Source: Spirochaetales bacterium (GTDB lineage: Bacteria > Spirochaetota > Spirochaetia > DAHUYW01). From it: DNA of 64,000 nucleotides. This document shows positions 8,768 through 17,007 of this stretch, one piece after another. The translations under genes were made by a program, and so were the position numbers. The stretch is taken from assembly GCA_027306915.1 (NCBI GenBank), contig DAHUYW010000007.1:81819-145818 (forward strand), in the 5' to 3' direction. Each line of letters opens with the position of its first letter. Within the stretch, counting starts at the first letter, position 1. Under the pieces are notes generated by a model that searched no databases, was not told where the DNA came from, and saw only the letters and a program-made list of their open reading frames with translations.

Positions 8768-8918
8768 GCTCATTGAGCCGATCCTCGACGAGCTCGCCAC
8801 CGCTTGCGACGGAAGGATCAAGTTCTGGATGCTGGACACCGACGAGCAGCCGGAGGTGACCTCCCACTACAACGTCGTAAGCGTCCCGACTCTTTTGCTC
8901 TTCAAGGACTTCGTATAG
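8661..8918 (+). CDS. Thioredoxin-fold protein, C-terminally truncated, ECCPPCR active site
   Basis: 85 residues from the ATG at 8661, which follows a GGGAGG ribosome site. The fold signatures are present: SSIPVLVEFGAECCPPCRLIEPIL (active-site loop), FWMLDTDEQPEVTSHYNVVSVPTLLLFKD including the cis-proline VPT. A normal thioredoxin has about 20 further residues (the GxxV strand and last helix), but here a stop follows LLLFKDFV. The active site is C-C-P-P-C in place of W-C-G-P-C, keeping the CxxC pair but replacing the Trp. The gene overlaps the decayed regulator, so the pair may be decaying together; alternatively this is a minimal redox protein. Confidence 0.7.
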   Translation: MNHAITITEANFEEEVVRSSIPVLVEFGAECCPPCRLIEPILDELATACDGRIKFWMLDTDEQPEVTSHYNVVSVPTLLLFKDFV

Positions 8919-9096
8919 CACGAAGCTCGCGCGTCCCTCGCCTTTTGCGCAGCCGCCAGGCAGGGCGCGGCTCGCCGCTCAATGATCCCGCGCCGCTCGC
9001 GAGTCACGGCACAGCTCTCTTCCCCAACTACCCCCTCGCCTGTATGATTCTCCACGAATACCACGACGTCCGAAATCTCCTCCACACAAGGGGCCG

Positions 9097-10494
9097 ATGA
9101 TGAACGAGGCGCGTTTTCCGCGAGACTTCTCCTTCGGAGCCGCGACGGCGGCCTACCAGATCGAGGGCGCATGGGACGAGGACGGCAAGGGCCCCTCGGT
9201 GTGGGACACCTTCGTGCGGCGCAAGGGCGCAACCTGGCAGGGGCAACGCGGCGACATTGCGGTCGACCACTACCACCGCTACCGGGAGGACGTGGAGCTC
9301 CTCAAGGAGATTGGGGCGAACGCCTACCGCTTCTCGATAAGCTGGCCGCGGGTCATGCCCGAAGGGAGGGGAAAGGTCAATCAGAAGGGCCTCGACTTCT
9401 ACCGCCGCCTGGTGGACGCGCTTCGTGCCGCGGGCATCACCCCCTTCGTCACCCTCTACCACTGGGACCTTCCCCAAAGCCTGCAGGAGCGCGGCGGCTT
9501 CGCCGTGCGCGACTGCGTCGGCTGGTACGCCGACTACGCGCAGGTCGTCGTGGATGCGCTCGGAGACAGGGTAAAGCACTGGATCACCCTGAATGAGCCG
9601 TGGGTCAATGCGGTGAGCGGCTTTCTCTTCGGTGACCACGCGCCGGGAAGGCGCAATCCCTGGGCCTGCATGCGCGTGTCCCACAACTTCCTTCTTGCGA
9701 ACGCCGCAGGCTACGAGGTGATCAAGAGCCGCTCCTCGGGAAGCTCGGTTGGGGTTACCTTGAGCCTCATCCCGGTCTATCCGATGCGTGACACCGGGCC
9801 GGACCGGAGAGCCGCCGTCATCGCCAATCAGTTCGCGAATGATCTCTTCCTCGACCCGCTCTGCCACGGGAGCTTTCCCGAGCCACTTTGGAAGAGGCTC
9901 CGACTCCTCCGCCCTCGCGTGCGACCGGGCGACATGGAGACGATCAAGGGGAAGTTCGATTTCATCGGGGTCAACAACTATACCCGCGAGCGAGCCTTTT
10001 TCGCTCCCTGGATTCCTTTGCTGGGGGTGTGGATGACGGGGCGCAACCTTGACGGTCACGAATATGTCGAGAACGGTGTCCAGCATACCTCGATGGGGTG
10101 GGAGGTTTACCCGAGGGGGATCTACGAAGCGACCATGCTCATCAAGGAGCGCTACGGCAATCCTCCGATCTACATCACCGAGAACGGGGCGGCCTTTGAG
10201 GACCGGCTCGATGACGGAACGGTGAGCGACCCCAAGCGCGTCTCCTATCTACACGACTATCTCGCCGAGGTGCGGCGGGCCATGGACGACGGTGTGGACG
10301 TGCGGGGCTATTTCGTGTGGACGCTCATGGACAACTTCGAGTGGGCCTTCGGCTTCAGCAAGCGCTTCGGCCTGATCCACGTCGACTTCCCCAGCCAGCG
10401 ACGAACGATCAAGGAAAGCGGCCGCTGGTTTCGCGAGCTCGCTACGACTCGAGTGCTCCCGCCGGTCGACTTTCGAAGTAGCGATCGAGGATAG
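9097..10494 (+). CDS. Glycoside hydrolase family 1 (beta-glucosidase)
   Basis: 465 residues, a full-length GH1 (beta/alpha)8 barrel. The N-terminal signature FSFGAATAAYQIEGAWDEDGKG is present, the acid/base Glu is in HWITLNEPWVNA, and the nucleophile Glu is in PIYITENGAAF. The aglycone-side motif YFVWTLMDNFEWAFGF is also intact. No signal peptide, so it should hydrolyse imported beta-linked disaccharides in the cytoplasm; family members act on cellobiose, aryl-glucosides or galactosides. The 3' end overlaps the convergent patatin gene by 53 bases (10442-10494). Confidence 0.94.
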   Translation: MMNEARFPRDFSFGAATAAYQIEGAWDEDGKGPSVWDTFVRRKGATWQGQRGDIAVDHYHRYREDVELLKEIGANAYRFSISWPRVMPEGRGKVNQKGLDFYRRLVDALRAAGITPFVTLYHWDLPQSLQERGGFAVRDCVGWYADYAQVVVDALGDRVKHWITLNEPWVNAVSGFLFGDHAPGRRNPWACMRVSHNFLLANAAGYEVIKSRSSGSSVGVTLSLIPVYPMRDTGPDRRAAVIANQFANDLFLDPLCHGSFPEPLWKRLRLLRPRVRPGDMETIKGKFDFIGVNNYTRERAFFAPWIPLLGVWMTGRNLDGHEYVENGVQHTSMGWEVYPRGIYEATMLIKERYGNPPIYITENGAAFEDRLDDGTVSDPKRVSYLHDYLAEVRRAMDDGVDVRGYFVWTLMDNFEWAFGFSKRFGLIHVDFPSQRRTIKESGRWFRELATTRVLPPVDFRSSDRG

Positions 10495-11797
10495 CCAGGA
10501 AGACCCTTCCCGGAAGAAGATAGGGAAAGAGTCCGCGCAGGGCTCCCCGGAGGATGGCGCGCTGCCGCGCGGAGGCGAGACGGTCGATCGCAAGATCGTA
10601 GGCAAGGGGGGGCTTCGGCAGGCCGCTGTGCGACTGATCGCCTGAGCGGAGCACCCGCCTGACGAGGCGCAAGGCCGGCCGGAGGCTCCGGTGCTCGATC
10701 GAGCCTTCCTCGCCGCGGACCCTTGCACCCGCGGCGCGGATCTCGGCGAGGAGCTCAGGTAAAGAATAGGCGCGGACGCGTTCCATATCGAGGGCGAGCG
10801 CAGCGCACTCGGCGAGGGCGAGCACGATGTTGCGATGCTCTCGCATATCGCGCGGGAGGTGCTCGCGCAGCCGGCGGAGCAGAGTCCGGCCGGGATCGCT
10901 GCCGAGCAGGCCGGCAATGGAAGGTGTCGATGCCCCCTCCTGAAGGAGACGGCGGAGCTCCGCGGCAAGCTCCGGGTCGGGGGCGACGAAGTAGCGAATC
11001 CCCTCGTAGCGACCGAAGACTCGCATGGTGTCGAGGTAGCCGAGCTCCATGAAGCGGCGGATGAACTCCTGATCGAGATCGAAGATGCTACCCATCTCTA
11101 TCGAGTTCTTGATGTAGACGGTCTCGGTGCCCACTACGTCGGGCTTGCGGTTGAAGCCTAAGCCGGAGATGTCCACCACGATGATGCGCCGGTAGCCCCT
11201 GCTGCGGGCCATGCGGAAGGGGATGTTGTCGAAGACCCCGCCGTCCGTGAAGCGCTTGCCCTGGATCTCGGCCGCGCGGAAGGCGGGAAACGAGGCGCTC
11301 GCGAGGAGGTAGTCCGCGAGAAGTCCCTCGGGAATCTCCTCGAGAAAGATAGAGAGGGCTTTGTGGTTGGTCAGCTCGTAGGTCGTGATCCCGAAGTCGA
11401 CCCCTGAAGAGCGGATGAGGGGCTCGTCGACCGAGCGATGGATGAGGTCGCGCAGCGGCTTGGTATCGAGCCCGTGGTTCCGCAGGATGAAGCGATTCAG
11501 CTCGGCAAAGGAAGCGAAGCGGTTGTGCGAAGCCGCGGTTCGCTGGCCGCCCGCGAGGCTCGGCGGAACTGCGACTATCCGATCGATCGATATGCTACGC
11601 CACAGCTCGATTGCCGCGTCGTAAGCCCCCTGCGCCATGAGCGCGCCGTTCAGCGCTCCGACCGAGGCTCCGACGATCGCATGAAAGCGAAGTCCGAGCT
11701 CCCGGAATGCGCGCCAGGCGCCGATCTGGTAGGCCCCCTTGGTGCCGCCGCCCCCGAGCACGAGGGCGTAGGAGCGATCGTCGGCTGTATCCCCCAC
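10442..11797 (-). CDS. Patatin-like phospholipase
   Basis: About 451 residues if the GTG at 11797-11795 is the start; another GTG at 11824 is possible and neither has a strong ribosome site. The patatin domain is at the N-terminus: oxyanion loop VLGGGGTKGAYQIGAW, nucleophile elbow GASVGALNGA (GxSxG, the Ser), and the catalytic Asp in FTDGGVFDNIPF. The Ser-Asp dyad is intact, so the enzyme should be an active lipid acyl hydrolase, cytoplasmic or membrane-peripheral. The C-terminal about 200 residues are alpha-helical and not recognised. It overlaps GH1 tail to tail. Confidence 0.88.
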   Translation of the reverse strand: MGDTADDRSYALVLGGGGTKGAYQIGAWRAFRELGLRFHAIVGASVGALNGALMAQGAYDAAIELWRSISIDRIVAVPPSLAGGQRTAASHNRFASFAELNRFILRNHGLDTKPLRDLIHRSVDEPLIRSSGVDFGITTYELTNHKALSIFLEEIPEGLLADYLLASASFPAFRAAEIQGKRFTDGGVFDNIPFRMARSRGYRRIIVVDISGLGFNRKPDVVGTETVYIKNSIEMGSIFDLDQEFIRRFMELGYLDTMRVFGRYEGIRYFVAPDPELAAELRRLLQEGASTPSIAGLLGSDPGRTLLRRLREHLPRDMREHRNIVLALAECAALALDMERVRAYSLPELLAEIRAAGARVRGEEGSIEHRSLRPALRLVRRVLRSGDQSHSGLPKPPLAYDLAIDRLASARQRAILRGALRGLFPYLLPGRVFLAILDRYFESRPAGALES

Positions 11798-11927
11798 AGG
11801 ATCGTTATAGCGGAACGGCCGCACGATGTACAGCTGCGGAGAGCGTAGGTCTCGCGGGCGACGGTTGTATAGGGCGCTTACGCTGCGGTAGAATAGCGGG
11901 CGGCATTTTCGGCCCGCGAGAGGCTGA

Positions 11928-13154
11928 TTGCGGAGCACAGGGGTGAACAGGCGGTTTGTGTCTGAGGGCCATCTTATCGATTCCAACATCCTACCTCGGA
12001 TTCTCAACCTCATTGTCGAGGAAGGGGCGGAGTATCGGATTACCGCCTTCGAGATCGGCCAGACCAACCTCGAGCCCTCCCACCTGGAGTTCGATCTGGT
12101 TTCGAAGAGCGACGAGCAGTGTGCCGCGATAACCGCAAAGCTCGTCCAGCTCGGCTGCTATGAGGAGAGCGTCTCCGAAGGAGTGACGAAGCCTGCCGAG
12201 CGTGACGGGGCTGTTCCCGACGATTTCTATTCAACGACCAACCACCGGACCGAGATCTTTCTCGGCGGCAGGTGGCAGGAGGTTGCCAACCAGCGCATGG
12301 ACGGTGTGGTTGCCATAACCGAGCGCGGGCCCGAGTGCAAGCTCCTGCGCGAGGTGAGGAGAGGCGATCACATTCTCTGCTCATCGGAGTCGGTGCGGGT
12401 CTTTCCGCCCGCCCGCGACCGGGAGGCGGACATCTTCAGCTTCATGACCGGCGACGTCTCCTCGGAGCGCAGCGTCGACGTTGCGGTTGCCCAGATCGCG
12501 GAGGACCTCGTCGAGTATCGCGAGGCGGGCCGCAAGGTGATAGTCGTCGGGGGGCCGGTCGTCGTGCACACCGGCGGGGGGCCGGCCCTCGCCGCCCTGA
12601 TTCGCGACGGCTACGTCAACGGGCTCCTCGCAGGCAACGCTCTCGCGGTGCACGACATCGAGTCGGTCCTCTTCGGAACCTCGCTGGGAGTCGATCTTGC
12701 GACCGGTCGGCCCATCCACGAGGGACACCGCAACCACCTCCGCGCCATAAACCGGATCGCCGCCTGCGGCTCCATTGCGGAGGCGGTGCGCCGGGGTGAG
12801 ATCACCCGGGGGATCATGTTCGAGAGCGTTCGTGCCGGTATACCCTACTGCCTCGCGGGCTCGATCCGCGACGACGGCCCCCTCCCCGAGACCGAGATGG
12901 ACATGTTTCGCGCCCAGGCGCGCTATGCGGAAATCCTGCACGGGGCCTCGATGGTCCTCATGCTCTCGACCATGCTCCATTCCATCGGGACAGGGAACAT
13001 GCTCCCTTCGTGGGTACGCACGGTGTGCGTCGACATAAACCCGGCCGTGGTCACCAAGCTTGCCGACCGCGGATCGAGCCAGGCGCTCGGCATCGTGAGC
13101 GACGTCGGCTTCTTCCTTCGCGCCCTGGCCGAAGAGCTTCCGGCGCGCATCTAG
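11928..13154 (+). CDS. TIGR00300-family protein (LOR/SDH-like; possible ornithine cyclodeaminase)
   Basis: 408 residues beginning with a TTG at 11928 preceded by GAGAGG four bases upstream. The N-terminal third (EGHLIDSNILPRILNLIVEE, FEIGQTNLEPSHLEFDL) matches the small domain shared with lysine-oxoglutarate reductase/saccharopine dehydrogenase bifunctional proteins. The remainder includes VIVVGGPVVVHTGGGPALA, a glycine-rich dinucleotide-binding-like region, GNALAVHDIESVLFGTSLGV and HSIGTGNMLPSWVRTVCVDINP. Archaeal and cyanobacterial relatives have been shown to convert ornithine to proline (archaeal Ocd; the C-terminal part of AgrE). That activity is plausible here but inferred. It lies 71 bases upstream of pheS. 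Confidence 0.75.
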   Translation: MRSTGVNRRFVSEGHLIDSNILPRILNLIVEEGAEYRITAFEIGQTNLEPSHLEFDLVSKSDEQCAAITAKLVQLGCYEESVSEGVTKPAERDGAVPDDFYSTTNHRTEIFLGGRWQEVANQRMDGVVAITERGPECKLLREVRRGDHILCSSESVRVFPPARDREADIFSFMTGDVSSERSVDVAVAQIAEDLVEYREAGRKVIVVGGPVVVHTGGGPALAALIRDGYVNGLLAGNALAVHDIESVLFGTSLGVDLATGRPIHEGHRNHLRAINRIAACGSIAEAVRRGEITRGIMFESVRAGIPYCLAGSIRDDGPLPETEMDMFRAQARYAEILHGASMVLMLSTMLHSIGTGNMLPSWVRTVCVDINPAVVTKLADRGSSQALGIVSDVGFFLRALAEELPARI

Positions 13155-13225
13155 CAGGTTGTTGAAATATGACTTCAGGGCGCGAGAGTGGACCTTGGGC
13201 CCGTAGGTAGCGAGGAGTCCCGTAG

Positions 13226-14761
13226 ATGAGCATCGATCTGAAAAGCCTGCACCCTCTCGAGATCAAGCTTCTGCGTTACGCGCAGGGCGAGCTGCGCGCC
13301 GATCGCGCCACCGCCGAGCTCGGCATGAACATCGGTCAGTACAACCAGGCAACAAGCTGGCTGCTTGGCAAGGGGCTCATCCGCGAGAGTGCGCGCTCGA
13401 CGCGCACCCTCTTCGAGCTCACGGAGCTGGGCCACCAGTACCGCGCGAGCGGTGCCCCCGACGAGCTGATCCTGCGCGTCGTGGGGGAGCGAGGTCCCCT
13501 TACGCTGCCCGAGATCGCACAGGCAGCGGGAATCGAGCCGAAGGAGATCGGCTCGGCCTACGGCCAGCTCGCGAAAGAGGGGCTCGTCTCCATGGACGAG
13601 TCGAAGCGGGTTGCTCGAAAGGGCGGCGAGCCTTCGCGCCGGATCGCGGTTGTCCGCGGCCTCCTGGAGCGTGCTGCGAAGGTCGGAGCGCTCGAAGAGG
13701 AATCGCTTGGCGACGAAGAGCGACAGGCAGTCGCTGCGATTGCCCGTAAGCGGGGAGTGGGGAGCGCCCCCTTTAAGGTCGCGGAGCGTGAGGAGGTGGT
13801 CTATCGCCTCACCCCCGCGGGAGAGCAGACCCGAAAGAGCCTCCTTGCGGCCGGAGCCATGGGGGACGAGATAGGCCAGCTCACCTCGGGAATGCTCGCT
13901 TCGGGAAGCTGGAAGGGAAAGAGCTTCCGCGGGTACAACATCGCTACCCCTGCGGCGCGGATCGTCCCCGGACGGCGCAACCCCTACGCCGAGTTTCTCC
14001 AGTGGGTCAAGGACAAGCTGGTCTCGCTCGGCTTCGAGGAGTTCGACGGGCCTCTCGTCGAGACCGAGTTCTGGAACGGCGACGCCCTCTTTATGCCTCA
14101 GTTCCACTCCGCCCGCGACATCCACGACGTCTACTACGTGAGGGAGCCGCACCATGCCCGCGAGATCGAGCAGCCCTGGCTCGACCGGGTTGCCGCCGCC
14201 CACGAGAACGGGGGAGGCACCGGAAGCCGCGGCTGGGGCTACGCCTTCGACCGGGACTTCACCCGCAAGCTCATCCTGCGGAGCCAGGGGACGGTCCTCT
14301 CTGCGAAGCAGCTTCCGAAGGCGAAGATCCCCGGGAAGTACTTCGGGATCGTCCGTTGTTTCCGCTACGACCAGGTCGATGCCACGCACGGAGCCGACTT
14401 CTACCAGACCGAGGGGATCGTCCTCGGCGAGGATGTGAATCTGCGAACCCTGCTCGGTCTTCTCAAGATGTTCGCCGAAGAGGTGGCCGGAGCGACCGAG
14501 GTCAAATATGTCCCGGGCTACTTCCCCTTTACCGAGCCTTCCATCGAGGTGCACATCAAGCACCCGAAGCTTGGCTGGTTCGAGCTGGGGGGCAGCGGGA
14601 TCTTCCGCCCGGAGGTTACCGAGCCCCTCGGAGTCAAGGTGCCTGTCCTTGCGTGGGGGCTGGGGATCGACCGGATGGCCCTCATGCAGCTCGGCCTCTC
14701 CGACCTGCGGGAGCTTTTCACGGGCAACATCGAGAGCGTCCGACTGCGGAGGAGAAGCTAG
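13226..14761 (+). CDS. pheS: Phenylalanine--tRNA ligase alpha subunit, archaeal/eukaryotic type
   Basis: 511 residues, longer than the usual ~340 of bacterial PheS because of an N-terminal winged-helix region (LHPLEIKLLRYAQGELRADRA; ITELGHQYRASG) as in archaeal, eukaryotic and spirochaetal enzymes. The class II catalytic core occupies roughly residues 230-505. Motif 2 is near KYFGIVRCFRYDQVDATHGADFYQTEG and motif 3 is GWFELGGSGIFRPEV...AWGLGIDRMAL. It charges tRNA-Phe as an alpha2-beta2 complex with the product of the next gene, two bases downstream. The archaeal type is an established feature of spirochaetes and supports the phylum call. Confidence 0.95.
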   Translation: MSIDLKSLHPLEIKLLRYAQGELRADRATAELGMNIGQYNQATSWLLGKGLIRESARSTRTLFELTELGHQYRASGAPDELILRVVGERGPLTLPEIAQAAGIEPKEIGSAYGQLAKEGLVSMDESKRVARKGGEPSRRIAVVRGLLERAAKVGALEEESLGDEERQAVAAIARKRGVGSAPFKVAEREEVVYRLTPAGEQTRKSLLAAGAMGDEIGQLTSGMLASGSWKGKSFRGYNIATPAARIVPGRRNPYAEFLQWVKDKLVSLGFEEFDGPLVETEFWNGDALFMPQFHSARDIHDVYYVREPHHAREIEQPWLDRVAAAHENGGGTGSRGWGYAFDRDFTRKLILRSQGTVLSAKQLPKAKIPGKYFGIVRCFRYDQVDATHGADFYQTEGIVLGEDVNLRTLLGLLKMFAEEVAGATEVKYVPGYFPFTEPSIEVHIKHPKLGWFELGGSGIFRPEVTEPLGVKVPVLAWGLGIDRMALMQLGLSDLRELFTGNIESVRLRRRS

Positions 14762-14763
14762 TC

Positions 14764-16458
14764 ATGCCGAAGATCGAGATTTCAGAGCAAGCGCTGCGCA
14801 AGCTTATCGGCCTCCCTGTAGCGTCCGGGGAGCTCGAGGGGCTCCTCACCGTCGCCAAGGGCGAGCTTGACGGGCGGGAGGGCGATCTCCTCAAGGTGGA
14901 GCTGAACGACACTAATCGCCCCGACCTGTGGTCGACCGCGGGGCTCGCTCGGCAGCTTCGCGTCTACCTCGGCGGGACGACTCCCCGCTACGATTTCTTT
15001 TCGACGCCGAAGAAGGCGCAGAGCCCAGGGGAGCGGATCATCCTGGTCGATAAGGCGCTGCAAGGAATCCGGCCCTTCATCGCGGGCTTTGCGGTGGCCG
15101 GCCGAAAGCTCGATGAGGCGGCGCTTGCCGACCTCATCCAGACCCAGGAAAAGCTCTGCTGGAACTTCGGCCGCAAGCGCCAGTCGATCGCGATGGGGGT
15201 CTATCGCAGCGACGCCATCACCTACCCGATTCACTATCGTGCGGCCGATCCCGATTCGACCCGCTTTGTCCCCCTGGGAGCGGAGCCACCGCGGCAGATG
15301 AGCCTGCGGCAGATCCTCCGCGACCATCCGAAGGGTCAGGAGTTTGGATCGATCGTCGCCTCCTTTCCCCGCTTCCCCTACCTCGAAGACAGCACGGGAG
15401 CGACGCTCTCCTTTCCTCCCGTCATCAACAGCGCCGACGTCGGGGCGGTCCAGATCGGCGACTCGAAACTCTTTGTCGAGCTGACCGGGACCGACCTCTC
15501 CACCCTGCTCCTCGCCACATCGATCGTGGCATGCGACCTTGCGGACGAGGGCTTCACGATCCTACCCGTGGCGGTGCGCTACCCCTTCGACACGCCCTTC
15601 GGCCGCGAGGTGGTGACTCCCCTCTACTTCCAAACCGACCTTTCGGTGGAGATCGAGTATGCCAACAAGCTCCTCGGCGCCTCCTTAAGCGCGGAGGTGG
15701 CAGCTGCGGCGGTGCGGCGGATGGGCTGCCCAGCCTCAGTTTCGGGTGGCAGGATCACGGTCACCGTCCCGGAGTATCGGAACGACTTCCTCCATCCGGT
15801 AGACATCGTCGAGGACGTGATGATGGCCCGGGGGGTGGAGAGCTTCGAGCCCGAGCCGCCGAGCGACTTCACGGTGGGCCGCCTTTCCGAAATAGAGAGC
15901 TTCGCGCGGCGGGTGAAGGATGTAATGGTCGGGCTCGGCTACCAGGAGATGATCTTCAACTACCTGGGTTCCGGCCGCGATTTCGTCGAGCGCATGGGAG
16001 TCTCTCCCGAGGGGATGGTGCGCATTGCAAACCCCATGAGCGAGAGCTTCGAATACGTCCGCTCCTCGATTCTGCCGGCTCTTCTCGAAGCGGAGTCGGT
16101 CTCGGCCCACGCGACCTATCCTCACCTGATCTTCGAGGTCGGGAAGGTCGCCTACCTCGATCCGGCAGACGCAACCGGCACGGTGACTCGCGACTACCTT
16201 GGCCTCATGATCGCCGACAAGGAGGCCGGTTTCAATCAGGCGCGTGCACACCTTGCGGTCTTGTTCTATTATTTGGCCATCGAGCACACGCTCGAGGCGG
16301 CGAGCGACTCGCGCTTCATCCCGGGGCGCTGTGCTGCGGTGGTCGTCGACGGAAAGAAGATCGGGCTCTTTGGCGAGATTCACCCGCAGGTTCTCGAAAA
16401 CTGGGGCATTCAGATGCCGTGCGCAGGGGGAGAGATCGACCTGAATCTGCTCCGGTGA
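14764..16458 (+). CDS. pheT: Phenylalanine--tRNA ligase beta subunit, archaeal/eukaryotic type
   Basis: 564 residues from the ATG at 14764; a much longer open frame upstream is only the shadow of pheS. The length is that of the archaeal-type beta subunit, not the ~800 of ordinary bacterial PheT; there is no N-terminal tRNA-binding (OB) extension. Recognisable segments include KVELNDTNRPDLWSTAGLAR, the B5-domain region PEYRNDFLHPVDIVEDVMMA and the catalytic-like core NPMSESFEYVRSSILPALLE followed by IFEVGKVAYLD. It partners the PheS product for tRNA-Phe aminoacylation. Confidence 0.95.
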   Translation: MPKIEISEQALRKLIGLPVASGELEGLLTVAKGELDGREGDLLKVELNDTNRPDLWSTAGLARQLRVYLGGTTPRYDFFSTPKKAQSPGERIILVDKALQGIRPFIAGFAVAGRKLDEAALADLIQTQEKLCWNFGRKRQSIAMGVYRSDAITYPIHYRAADPDSTRFVPLGAEPPRQMSLRQILRDHPKGQEFGSIVASFPRFPYLEDSTGATLSFPPVINSADVGAVQIGDSKLFVELTGTDLSTLLLATSIVACDLADEGFTILPVAVRYPFDTPFGREVVTPLYFQTDLSVEIEYANKLLGASLSAEVAAAAVRRMGCPASVSGGRITVTVPEYRNDFLHPVDIVEDVMMARGVESFEPEPPSDFTVGRLSEIESFARRVKDVMVGLGYQEMIFNYLGSGRDFVERMGVSPEGMVRIANPMSESFEYVRSSILPALLEAESVSAHATYPHLIFEVGKVAYLDPADATGTVTRDYLGLMIADKEAGFNQARAHLAVLFYYLAIEHTLEAASDSRFIPGRCAAVVVDGKKIGLFGEIHPQVLENWGIQMPCAGGEIDLNLLR

Positions 16459-16483
16459 CTTTCGCCCCAAACGGAGGATAGCG

Positions 16484-16978
16484 ATGGAGATCAAGCTTCA
16501 CGCGGTGCAGCTCGCCTGGGAAGAGGGCTGCAACATCATCGTGGGCCAGACTCACTTCATTAAGAGCGTTGAGGACATCGCCGAGATTGTGATCGCCGCG
16601 GTGCCCGGCATCGAATACGGGCTCGCCTTCTGTGAGGCATCAGGCCCCTGCCTGATTCGCACCGAAGGCAACAGTGCGAAGCTCGTGGTCGAGGCTACCG
16701 AGTGCGCGAGGGCGGTCGGCGCGGGCCACACCTTCTATCTCATCATCAAGAACGCCTTCCCGATCAACATCCTCAATCAGCTTAAAAGCTGCCCCGAGGT
16801 TGCCACCATCTACGTGGCTACCTCCAATCCGCTTCAGGTGGCAATCGCCGAAAGCAGCCAGGGCAGGGGTATACTGGGCGTTATAGACGGTGCTTCGCCA
16901 AGGGGCGTGGAGAACGAGAACGACAAACGAGCGCGAAAGGAGCTCCTTCGCAAGTTCGGATACAAGTTCTCCATTTAG
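16484..16978 (+). CDS. Adenosine-specific kinase family protein (DUF355)
   Basis: 164 residues, full length for the family first named from a hyperthermophile structure. Characteristic stretches are NIIVGQTHFIKSVEDIAEI, GLAFCEASGPCLIRTEGN, GHTFYLIIKNAFPINIL, and IYVATSNPLQVAIAESSQGR near the C-terminus, with GRGILGVIDG. The family binds adenosine/AMP; a kinase activity has been proposed but the physiological role is poorly known. The gene follows pheT by 25 bases and is probably co-transcribed. Confidence 0.88.
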   Translation: MEIKLHAVQLAWEEGCNIIVGQTHFIKSVEDIAEIVIAAVPGIEYGLAFCEASGPCLIRTEGNSAKLVVEATECARAVGAGHTFYLIIKNAFPINILNQLKSCPEVATIYVATSNPLQVAIAESSQGRGILGVIDGASPRGVENENDKRARKELLRKFGYKFSI

Positions 16979-17007
16979 GTCATGGCGCGATCGAGAGGGG
17001 GACGGAA

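Noticed and set aside
14002..14763. Long open frame running from inside pheS into pheT
   Set aside because: Its first part is low-complexity Arg/Pro-rich shadow sequence of pheS; PheT homology begins at the ATG at 14764.
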